From Coriolopsis trogii (Eukaryota > Basidiomycota > Agaricomycetes > Polyporales > Polyporaceae), in the NCBI GenBank assembly GCA_020543525.1, contig JAHYIO010000038.1, positions 1 through 33,187 on the forward strand: a DNA stretch of 33,187 bases. The letters are read 5' to 3'. Positions 12,764 to 21,960 of the stretch are shown here, one piece after another. Under the pieces are notes generated by a model. That model was not told the DNA's origin, made no database searches, and saw only the letters and a list, made by a program, of their open reading frames with translations. Each line of letters begins with the position of its first letter. Positions within the stretch are counted from its first letter, which is position 1. The translations under genes and the position numbers were made by a program.

Positions 12764-13623
12764 TAGTGTTATGCGCCGTGAACTTTGCCCCAAGGTTCAG
12801 AGGTGACAAAATAGTTTGGGCCATAGCTGGCCAACCGTTGCTCGGAATCTTGGTGACAAGGGGTCCTTCCTATAGCCAAGAAGCAGGAGTATCCAACAGT
12901 GTTGGTTTTGTGGCTGTGCGCCTAGTCCCCATGGAGATATGGCCTGGTGACAAGGGTCAATGCCTTTTGGCACCGGGTGACAAGCTCAGTGTGGAGCCCA
13001 TTGTGACTCAACCCCTGGGCAGAACCCAGGTGACAAGGGGTCATATGAAAGCCAGGATACAAGGCTACAAAATGAGGGTAGAATCAGGACAATCCATGCA
13101 GTCCCCGTTGAGAAATGGCTTGTCACCTGTTGTCACTGGATTCTAAGGCAGAGTTGGTCCGGGTGGTGACAAGCTCATTGTGGCTGCCCCTCTGGTCGGA
13201 ACCCAGGTGACAAGGGGTCCCCTAGGAGCTATGACACAGGGCTACAAGATGGGGGTACAATCATGGGAATCCATGGAGTCTCCATGGAGAAACAGCCAAG
13301 TGACAAGCAGAGTTTGCGTTCTGAGACTGTCACCAAGGTCATTGAGAACCTGATTGTGGGCCAGCCGTTGGTCGGAACCTTGGTGACAAGGGGTCCTTTG
13401 TATAGCCAGAAAAGAGACGAATCCAACGGTACCCATTTTGTGTCTGTACGATGTGTCCCCATAAAGAAACTGCCTTGTCACCTCCAGAATATCGCATTCT
13501 GGCATGCTGGGTCTGGTAGATTGGACCATGTGATCTGACCAGCTATCCAGGTCATGTGACTAAACTTGCTAGCAGTAAGGGAGTATGGTCACAAGACTGA
13601 GTCGCCCACCACGTCATATGACC
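12764..13623 (+). repeat. Dispersed ~860 bp subtelomeric repeat, copy A
   Basis: This is near-identical by eye over most of its length to 31270-32141 in the same orientation. Both copies begin with TAGTGTTATG and end in CATATGAC/CACATGAC. Inside are about four diverged units of roughly 170-200 bp, each with the core GGTGACAAGGGGTC preceded by an AACC(G/C)TTG-like stretch. No open frame is conserved between copies, so a non-coding satellite or non-autonomous element is likely. Confidence 0.88.
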
Positions 13624-13722
13624 ACTTTGAAGGTGGTGCTGATGCGTCCGAAGGATCAATGTTGGCATAGCCTGTTTATGAAGTTCTTTGATAGGCAAAA
13701 GCATGTATACTTGGACAGCGGG
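13618..13722 (+). repeat. Sequence related to the telomere-adjacent segment
   Basis: It matches 33068-33168 in the same orientation, with shared blocks such as TGTTGGCATAGCCTGTT and diverged bases between. Here the sequence continues past the point where the other copy is replaced by telomere repeats. A 93-codon open frame crosses it, but nothing identifies a product. Confidence 0.75.
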
Positions 13723-14284
13723 TTTGACTGGTGGTGCCCTGCTTGTGCTAAGTGGTCCAACAGTTCTCAACTACCTCGATGGACTACGAATGCTGGGAAG
13801 GGCAAGGGGACAAGTTGTAAGGTGGCATGGCTGGACATGATGAGGCCAACGGTATATTGGGCATAGTACTGCAATGAGTGGTGTAGGTTGGCAAAGAGGG
13901 AGTTTGGAATAAGTTGGGCAAATGATACATTATTTGCAGCATGGTTATGAGGCAAAATGAACGACCCTAGGGGTGGAATCTGACCCTAGGATGGGGTTAC
14001 AAGGGCTATCACATGACCCTGAATTACCCAATTTGTAAAGAAGTCACACCCGTATGCTTGAACCTGCGAGACCACTATGTAAATGCAGATCGCAGCTGAG
14101 TGAGAGCCAAAAAGTGTCTCACAGTGTCAAACGTTAAGCGCAGCAGCAATCTTGCTCATTGTGGTCAGGTGCACTATCATCCGACTCTATCAGATATGGA
14201 GCTCAGAATAGTTGCGGAGCACGGACAGCTATATGAACACATGTTGGACGAGTAGAGTGTGAGTTGCAGAGAGGGGCCCTGGCA
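13723..14284. other. Repeat-block sequence with no gene
   Basis: AT-richer sequence with GACCCTAGG-like words (13965-13995), echoed at 14780-14800. No coding or RNA gene is supported. Confidence 0.4.
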
Positions 14285-14445
14285 TTAGTGTCTGGCAGTG
14301 TCGGATATCAAACACAGACCTGGTTGAGAGATGCTGGGGCTGCCATGCCCCACGTCCGACAGTGTCGGACGGCGTGCGAAGCACTCGCAGACAGGCGCTG
14401 GACACCCTGTGCTCCACGTCTGACAGTGTCGGACGGCGTGCATCA
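14285..14445. repeat. Short repeats with a 17-bp palindrome
   Basis: GTCCGACAGTGTCGGAC (14354-14370) is a perfect palindrome around a central G. A one-mismatch copy lies at 14418-14434, 64 bp on, and a weaker copy near 14292-14306. The first two are followed by GGCGTGC. Confidence 0.7.
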
Positions 14446-15100
14446 TAGGGGGAATATGTCCCTGATACTAACAAGACTTTCAAAGTTTAAAGCTAATATT
14501 AAGATGTTAGACCTGTATTTGATATGTTGTACACACAGAGTGCATGATCGAGAATGGTGGACTAGTGTTGGGCGGCATGTTATAAGTAAGGCTTGAGGAC
14601 AGCGCAGCTATCTCGCTGTGAGCAAGCTATTGATGCCGGCAACATATGCCTGGGGGCTTCTTGAAAAGTCTCCGCTGAGTGTACTATTGCGCGACGTACT
14701 TGACAAGGGTTTACTATGATGTTGTTCCCACCGCCTGGGATTAGGGTTATGAGAGATTCTGAGGGTCCCTGGGTTGAGATTAGACCCTAGGGTAGGGTCT
14801 TACAACCCTAGTTTAGGGTTTAAATAAGACTTTCCCACCCCCGTCCCACGTATGTCACACAGATACTACAGACAGCCATGGGTACCAACTCATGTAGATT
14901 TAAATATCTCACGCAGCATCATATCTACACTCTATAGCAAACAGGCATATATTCTCAACTTATACTGATTTACTATGTCTATATACTCAAATACACTAGG
15001 TTCATCTATATACTGGACTGGGATTTTATTCTGGTTAGTGAATTGAAATAGCAGTTATAGGCAAACAGCATACGATAAATCCCCCATTGCACTCTGATCG

Positions 15101-15240
15101 TGGCCGCTGCTTAAAAGTCCAAGTTTGGCATTCACAGTGACAGAATATCTATACACCAAAGCATGCAACTTGCATGCTTTGGTGTATAGATATTCTGCCA
15201 TACTGAGAATGCCAAACTTGGACTTTTAAGCAGCGGCCAT
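15101..15240. repeat. Long near-perfect inverted repeat (hairpin)
   Basis: Arms 15101-15168 and 15170-15240 are reverse complements around a single central base (15169), with only a few mismatches and a 2-nt length difference near the middle of the arms. The arms start/end with TGGCCGCTGC and GCAGCGGCCA. Almost no loop is present. No target-site duplication is obvious. It could be a foldback MITE or a transcript hairpin. Confidence 0.9.
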
Positions 15241-15428
15241 ATCAAATCACACCATTGAAAGGTAACTCATATAGTAATATGGCAGGATTATTGTTTCTTA
15301 CTTGTATAGAGTGACATTGTAATCAGTGTGTTCTTATGTCTTAATGCAGCGGTTCTAACACTGTAGTTATCTTATCTGGGACATGGTCGCGCTTATCTAG
15401 TTGCTCAATCTTATCACGCAGAGATCCG

Positions 15429-15818
15429 GGAGTCCGGGACGCCCTGCAGCGCGGGCCGGCACGCGGGGGTCCGAGAAATGCGGAACACACAGAGATGCGG
15501 GAGTCCTGGACGCCCTGCACCGCGGGCCTGCACGCGGGATCCCAGACTGTAGAACTCAGTTGGTCGTAAGACTCGATCGGGCAGTGTGCTTAGATTGCAT
15601 GTGTGTGAATCACACCATTTTGAACCGGGCGTCCAAGACGCCCCTCACCGCGCTTCGCTTCTACTCCCTCGGGCACATCCGCCATGGCTCCCCCACGTCC
15701 TCGCTCCATGCGAGGCACGCGGCGTCCTAGACGCACTCTGCGCGTCACCCCTGGGAGTGGTACTTGCACCCTTGCATCCAATGTGCACACATGCGGGACC
15801 TGCGGCGTCTTGGACGCC
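15429..15818. repeat. Dyad-motif cluster I (GGCGTC-NNN-GACGCC)
   Basis: Exact copies lie at 15628-15642 (spacer CAA) and 15804-15818 (TTG). One-mismatch copies lie at 15429-15443, 15500-15514 and 15721-15735. Start-to-start spacing is 71-128 bp. The first two near copies are embedded in a ~71 bp direct repeat. The region is a GC-rich island in AT-richer surroundings. No gene is supported in it. Confidence 0.85.
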
Positions 15819-16101
15819 GCTGGTGGGTGTTCCGCATTTCAGGTGAGGCAACCCAGAGCAGCATCGAGCGTGGTGTGTTGAGGATGCCATTGTCGATATA
15901 GCACACAAATTGAATCTGTCGAGAGACATTCTATGATACATTATGTTCGAGAATACATGTCCGAGTGTACAATATCACGAGCACGAGATGCAACCTCTGC
16001 ACGGCGCTTGATGCTTAGCTGAAGATATAATAGAGCAACGAGGAAACAATCATCAGTCTGAATGTATGGAGAAATGGTAACACATAGGCAAAGCACCTCA
16101 C

Positions 16102-19100
16102 CTATTCAACCACAAAGACACGGAGTTGGTCGGTCAGGAACTGCACGCTAGCGTCCTCCACCGCATCCCGGACCTGACCTGCAATCTTGGCGGACTTGAG
16201 GTTTTTTCCCCATAGCTTTGACCCGTACAGTTTGGCCTTGTTGCTGCGAATGGAGCTCAATCACGCGAGGAACCAGCCTTCGGCCCAGGGACTCCAGAAC
16301 CTGTTGTTGTATGTGCCGCGGTCCCAATAGTGAGGTTGGGGCCACCACGACATATCCGACGTCTGCGTGTTGTGGGCATCTACATAAGAGGAGAACATTC
16401 GTTTCGTTAGCGATAGTGAATGAATGAAGGAAAGGATACGTACTGGAACAGACTTTGTAGACACCGCAAATGAGAGAAATCTCGTCTGCGGTGAGCCCAT
16501 CGTCGTACCAATCGTCGCCTTTGTTTGGGCGGAACGTCTCGCCATACACAAAGACGTCCTGCGAAGGCCCATCGACCGCTGCGTCAACCAGCCCGCCATG
16601 CATGACTTCCATCGCTATCCTCCAGACAATGCCTCCCCGGAGCAAAGCAGCACGTCCTTTCGGACCCGAAAGGAGGTCGTAAACCCGCCTCTCGTATAAC
16701 GTGTAGTCGTACGCATTGAGAGACATGCTGTCTGCGCGCCATCCAAGTGTCACTGGGGGGGCGGGCCTGAGGTTCATCGGTGTCCTGTGATCGGGCTGAT
16801 AGATTGTTCGGAACGGAATACCTCTGCTGACGAGGTACTCTGCGCGGCTTCTTGGCGGTTGTCGATGTTATGCACACGGAGGAGGGTGACCACGGTGGCC
16901 GCATGAGGAACTATGAGCTCCCAGTCCAGTTGCAGGACCTCGTCGTTGGTGTAGCGTAGGAAGTACCACGAATTCCTCGACAGTTCTCTCCTGGTAACTT
17001 GCAGGGAAGGATGTATAAGCCCGGCGCGCAGGATGTTCTGTTCGTTGTCTGGATGGAGGTCCCAGACAGCAGGGGGGATTGCGGGAGGCTTCTTGAGGAG
17101 ACCGTCGATGAAGGCTCCAAAGCAGATCATGTACGCCTCATTGACCGCAAAAACACCACCATCTTCTCGGTCCGAGCAGAGGTACCCAATGGATTTGCGG
17201 AGGAGCTCGGTGGTGTAGTCGTTTTCAAACCACTCAGCCGGTGGATTCTCGAGAGGGAGCACTCCATAGCGCTGACAGAAGAGCTCGGACGCGGAATCGA
17301 ACTTCGGGAGGAAGTTGACGGTGTCGGCCTGACTGAACTCGCTCAAGTCATAGCCAAATGATGCCATGAGGAAGGTAGGGATTTCCCCTTCCTCCGTGGC
17401 CTCCGCGACAGGTACCGACGAGGGCGCAGACATGTCTCCCGACGACTTCCCCTCAGCTCTCGACTTGGAGTTGGATGGAAGTGGCTGCTCAGCGTGAGAT
17501 GACGAAGGCACAGGCGGAGCCGTCGGGTGAACAAAAGAGGTCGCGGTTGGAGGACCATTCATGAGCGGCTGGGCCAGGGGTGCGAAGGTCAACGGGGCGT
17601 AGAACTCGTCGTCGGAGTGGTCGTCGGATAGCTCGTCATCAGGGCACAACTTCGGACAGATATCCCACTCGTTGTGGAAAGAGTCGTAGCGTTTCTGTTT
17701 GACAGTATACTGGTGCCAGATTTCTTCTCGCTTGCGCCTCCCGACAAGTTGGCGATAATCCTTTTCAAGGAAGTCCGGGTTGACGTTCGGGTCGATCTCG
17801 CCGACTTCTACCCAAAGGAAGATGGGAATTTTATGGGGGGGATATTTGAACGCAGCGTTCGCCTGCTCCCGCTCGAGGCGGGCAGCCCGCGCCGTGTCCG
17901 ACTCTTGCGCCATGATGTCCTTTGCCCTTTCCTCTCGTCGCTTGAAGAATTCCGCATAGGATTCCCCCGGCCGTTGTCCTTTGCCGTGCGGGATGTCCGC
18001 GACTGCTGGTGCATCTTGAGCGGGTGGAGCGTCGCCTGGGACTGGCAAAGGGCCTTCACTGCTCTGGGGAACTGCCAGTTGGAAATCGAACCTGGGTTTT
18101 AACCGGTCCCAGCGGAACGTGCGAGCCAAGCCATACACAGAATTGGCAGCGACCTTGGCGGGGTCGACATTTGGTAAACGACGAGGAGCAGGTATGTAGT
18201 GTTGCTGGCTGGCCAGAGCTACAGATACTCTGGAACCAGGGCTGATCCAACAGTGTCTCAAACAATTGCTCGGAACGGGGGACCTCGATGTAGATGGGGA
18301 GGCCGACAGCAGCCATCACGGGGAGGTGGTCGATCCAGCACAACCGGCGCTCGTCTTTCGTGATGGAGCAATATGCACCAACGCGGATGCCGGGAGATAG
18401 GTCGGGGATGAAACTGTTCTGGAAAATGGTGAGCCAGTTGCCGGATACCTTGGGCATGATGATTTGTACCCAGGAGGGAGGATAGTGGGCAGGCGGAGGA
18501 GGGAGGAGGGTTTTCGTCAGGGCAATCGCGAGGGTGCACCGAGCTGCAAGCACACCCATGGCGTCTCGCGCGCGCACAGCTGCAATGCGCGCGGCCGTTT
18601 CGTGAGGATGGATCCATTGATACTTGTACTCTCTGGGGAGGGGCCAGAAAGGATCGAGAGGGAATTTCGAGGCAGGGGACGGCGGGAGGGCTGCGAAAAG
18701 AGTCTCGCTGAGCCAAAGGAGAGCCTTCTCGACGCGGTCCCAGTTGTCGAGCATGTCTTTCTTCATGCGCACGCCATTCCCATACCGCTCAAACTCAAGC
18801 TTCTTGACATTGACGCCAACCTGAGCCATCCATTGATTCTCGATGTCAAACGATCGGAGCATGTATGCGAGCTCCGGGCACTTCTTGTTGACCCACAGGG
18901 CCTTGCGCAGGTCTCGACCTGATGCGCCACCATCGTACGGGCACTCGAGAATCATTCCGGGGTAGGACTCAATCTCGGATGGGTTGATGAGGACGAACAT
19001 AGAGTTGTCCTCTTGGAAGAAGAGGCGCTTGAGCGGGTAGTTTTGCCTGTGGACAGTTTAGCATGCGGATATATATTCTCACAAGTGTCGCAACTTACAG

Positions 19101-19115
19101 AGTAGACAGCTCCAT
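16102..19115 (-). CDS. Unknown large protein of the accessory region
   Basis: I do not recognise this family. Exon 1 (19115-19099, MELSTL) joins exon 2 from 19046 (QNYPLKRLFFQEDNSMFVLI). Further introns are inferred at 16877-16822 and 16443-16380. The product is about 930 aa. It has an N-terminal globular part (ALPPSPASKFPLDPFWPLPR, KDERRLCWIDHLPVMAAVGL), a charged middle (AEFFKRREERAKDIMAQE, RREEIWHQYTVKQK), a Ser/Pro linker, then a second conserved-looking part (WDLHPDNEQNILRAGLIHPS, SRNSWYFLRYTNDEVLQLDW) and an end in QFLTDQLRVFVVE-stop. The frame changes near 18205-18265, where only a 34-nt intron would fit. One base is missing near 16260 and one A is extra in the A6 run at 16207-16202. 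The leader carries three copies of the shared hairpin motif. The gene is divergent from the SNF2 gene. Confidence 0.65.
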
Positions 19116-19280
19116 ATTTTCAATGGTCGGATGAGCAAGCGAGGGAAATGGACAGTCGGACGAGGACACAAGCAGAATATCCTGTGCGCAAGCAAGGTGA
19201 GCTATGTGACATATGGGCAATGGAATCGCGAGATAAGCACGTACGAACAGCGAAAATCGGCAGAGGGCGAGACGGGAGGT

Positions 19281-19468
19281 GTGAAGAACAATCCACACAG
19301 AACCCAGAGGTTCGAGATACGCGAGATATGCGAGAGAGGGAGAGAGGTAGGTGCCAACGGGAGGTGTGAAGAACAATCCTCACAGAACCCGGAATGACAA
19401 CACACAGTGGGTGGGAGAGAGAGAGGGAGATGTATGAGTCGACGGGAGGTGTGAAGAACAATCCTCAC
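19281..19468 (-). promoter_or_regulatory. Leader hairpin array of the unknown minus-strand gene (3 copies)
   Basis: On the minus strand the copies read GTGAGGATTGTTCTTCAC at 19468-19451 and 19383-19366, and a one-base variant at 19298-19281. Spacing is exactly 85 bp twice. Each copy is flanked by GGGTTC-TGTG and CACA-CCTCCCG. As RNA the motif forms an 8-bp stem (outer pair U-A) with loop UUGU. The 19281 copy has a U-U mismatch at pair 5. The array lies 165-350 nt upstream of ATG 19115. No TATA box is seen at the expected place. Confidence 0.75.
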
Positions 19469-20078
19469 AGAACCCGGAAGCAAGGGGAAGGAGAGGGGAG
19501 ACGGGGATCTTGTTGGACAAAGATCGCAGAAGTTCCGGACTGGATACTTGATAGATGGTGGTCGGAGCCGTATCGACTGGGCGAGTTGGTGGGTGAAACG
19601 TCGGTTGTCGCGTGAGGGTGACTACGTGGCGAACCGTCGGAGATGGTGGGATGATGATCAGAGCCAAAGAGCAAGGGGGGGCGCCAGAAGTGAGTAGAGA
19701 AGTGGGAAAGGAGATGGAAGGATTTACCCTCCAAAACCTAGGGATGAGGGATGCGGAACAGATGTCGGGTACGTGGAAGCGACGATGTTGGACTTAGCGA
19801 TTTTCGAGCTTGTGTTTGGCGCTGTTTGGTGGGGGTGGCTGTGCCGGGAAGTCGGCCTTTTGGCTTTTGCCATGCCGGTGGCTGTGCGAAGAAGATAATG
19901 AAGATCTCCATGTGGAGATGGCGATTAGACTTCTATGAGATAAGATTAGTCCGCAGCACGTGAGGAAGATGGCATCTCAGATCGCCACGTGGACCGAAGC
20001 GACTTCGATTGAACATACTCATACTCAACGCCTACTCCTGACATCTCGCGGCTCGGCTCGTCTCCCTCCTGCAGCCTC

Positions 20079-20525
20079 GTGAGGATCGTTCTTCACGTTC
20101 CTGCGTCTCGGGTACCTCCTGGCGACTCTCTTGCAGCCTCGTGAGGATTGTTCTTCACGTTCCTGCGTCTCGGGCTAATCTGGCGACCTCTGACGACACG
20201 TCAACCGTCTCGGCAAGACACGGGACAATAGTCCTGCGGCACCCTTTCTCTTCTGGTGTATCCATGTTTTCTCGGTGTCTGGTTATCTCGGCCCCTATCC
20301 GTGTACACGTGCTCTCCTCCCTCCTCCTCCTCCTCCTCCTCCCTCTTCCTCCTCCTCCCTCCCCGTCCGGTGGATCTGAAGACGAGCGCGGCGCCGGCTT
20401 CGTTTCGAAGTGTTTGGGAGGTCAAACCCTGCTGCCGTCCCGCACACTCTCCGCCGGACCATGCGCAAAACTGGCACCTCCTGGCGACTCTCTTGCAGCC
20501 TCGTGAGGTTACGTTTGTTCTTCAC
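20079..20525 (+). promoter_or_regulatory. Orphan leader hairpin copies (3)
   Basis: Copies lie at 20079-20096 (loop UCGU), 20141-20158 (loop UUGU) and 20503-20525 (insertion enlarging the loop). All are on the + strand with outer pair C-G as in the SNF2 leader, and all are followed by TTCCTGCGTCTCGG. No coding gene follows within the next kilobase, so this looks like the leader of a lost or displaced gene. Confidence 0.7.
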
Positions 20526-20587
20526 GTTCCTGCGTCTCGGCCAATCTGGCGACCTCTGCTGACACGTCAGCCATCTCGGCAAGACAC
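20114..20587 (+). repeat. Direct duplication of a ~110 bp unit (20114-20221 and 20476-20587)
   Basis: Both units start ACCTCCTGGCGACTCTCTTG, contain one hairpin motif and end in CATCTCGGCAAGACAC or a close variant. The 250 bp between them carries a (CTC)n tract near 20314-20358. Confidence 0.8.
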
Positions 20588-20594
20588 TCAAGTA

Positions 20595-20924
20595 GGGCTG
20601 CTCAATTCTTGTGGACGCTGGACGTTGGACGCGTTCAGAGCATTTTGATGGACGCAATGGTGTAAGCGAGAACAGCTGACATCCTCCGCGCGCTTTTGCC
20701 CTTTCGGTGGCGTCAACGCTGTCCCACCAGCTCCCGCAAGATGCATATCCCTGAAACACATGCATCGGCTAGGGTGCCGTATTTCACGAACACAGAAGAA
20801 TTCCGACGTCATCCCAAGGCTAGTTTAGCTCGCTGCGAGAGCTTTGAGGAGGAGAGGGAGGAGCAAGACGTCAAAGTGCTCTGAACGCGTCCAACGTCCA
20901 GCGTCCACAAGAATTGAGCAGCCC
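20595..20924. mobile_element. 330 bp MITE with ~54 bp terminal inverted repeats and TA duplication
   Basis: The left terminus begins GGGCTGCTCAATTCTTGTGG, and the right terminus is its reverse complement. The first 48 bases of the arms are identical and about 54 match with one mismatch. TA flanks both ends (20593-20594 and 20925-20926), the target site of Tc1/mariner-type transposases. The interior (about 220 bp) has no transposase frame, so movement would need an enzyme from elsewhere. Near-identity of the arms suggests recent insertion. Confidence 0.92.
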
Positions 20925-21051
20925 TAGTACCCACTTACCACACCACACACTATGTAAGCGACTCCCGCCAAACGATTCCGTAAACTCTGAGCCGATGCTT
21001 GTCCGACTCTTGAGCACCGCGGCTGAATACTGGCCCACGGACGAAGCTGAC

Positions 21052-21491
21052 GGCGTCCAAGACGCCTCGCAACACGCACGGCTGTGGCGCTGCGTACAGA
21101 TTTGACACACCATCTCGCCGTCCTGGACGGCCCACGCGCGGCGACCATTCCCCTCGGCAACTGGCGCAAACATGCCAAGCCTATGCTCGGCCGGCTTGCC
21201 CCCGATTGACGACATTGTCACGGCGCCATTCCCTGCCATACATACACACACAACGTCTCTGATGCGAGATTACGATCCTCTCACTAGGTAAGTTCTCACG
21301 TTTCGCACACGCACACAGGAGTGAGGCGTCCTCGACGCCGCGCGCCGCTTCCCGACGCCATGGCTGCTCGCCCGAGGGCTTCAGTGCGCAGAAGTAGTCC
21401 CCCGCGACAGGCGGCGTCACAGACGCCTCCGTGCGCAACGTTTATGGCCACAGTGCCTCTTTGACCCGCGGCGCGCGGCGTCTGAGCCGCC
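21052..21491. repeat. Dyad-motif cluster II
   Basis: Exact GGCGTC-NNN-GACGCC copies lie at 21052-21066 (CAA), 21325-21339 (CTC) and 21413-21427 (ACA), with a near copy at 21477-21491. The sequence between them is not visibly repeated. It lies upstream of the SNF2 promoter. Confidence 0.85.
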
Positions 21492-21776
21492 GCCTTTCTA
21501 ACGAGGAACCGCCCGCATCAATCTACGCGTCGCTACCCAAGACCACCCGCTGCTTAAACATACTGGACAACGCCACCGATCATACACTAACCGATTTTCC
21601 TTTCCATCAGAGGATTCTAGGGCCGCAAATCGTATGGTCCGAGTCGCGTAGTCTCGATGGAGCCACAACCGAGTGGGTATGATATCTCTGCGATCAGCGA
21701 TTAGCCCATATCTCACCTCCTATCACCTTGCAGAACAATGTCCCATCTCATGCCGCCAGTACTAACCCGACACACA

Positions 21777-21787
21777 TATATATAAGG
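21777..21787 (+). promoter_or_regulatory. TATA box of the SNF2-type gene
   Basis: TATATATAAGG ends 64 nt before the first leader hairpin and 174 nt before ATG 21961. Transcription would then start near 21810-21820, placing both hairpins in the 5' UTR. Confidence 0.6.
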
Positions 21788-21850
21788 CCACGGGCCAGGC
21801 GAGCTCATAGTTTACCTTTCCACCCCCCCCCTTCCCCCCTCTGCAGTCTC

Positions 21851-21938
21851 GTGAGGATTGTTCTTTACGTTTCTGCGGATCACCGCCACCGTCACCGTTA
21901 CACCGCCCATCGCCAGTCTCGTGAGGATTGTTCTTCAC
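21851..21938 (+). promoter_or_regulatory. Leader hairpin array of the SNF2-type gene (2 copies)
   Basis: Copies lie at 21851-21868 and 21921-21938, 70 bp apart, each inside TCTC-GTGAGGATTG...ACG-TTTCTG. The outer pair is C-G. In the first copy a C to T change turns a G-C pair into G-U, which keeps an RNA stem. The second copy ends 22 nt before ATG 21961. Confidence 0.75.
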
Positions 21939-21960
21939 GTTTCTGTGTGCCCGTCCAAAG

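Noticed and set aside
13585..13866. 93-codon frame with a CPAC pair as a small zinc-binding gene
   Set aside because: It straddles the end of the ~860 bp repeat, and the terminal relative at 33.1 kb has stops in the same frame.
14735..14830. Interstitial telomere track
   Set aside because: Only scattered TTAGGG-like words occur (ATTAGGGTTATG, TTTAGGGTTT) with no tandem run.
20595..20924. Coding transposon
   Set aside because: The interior is about 220 bp and has no transposase-like frame.
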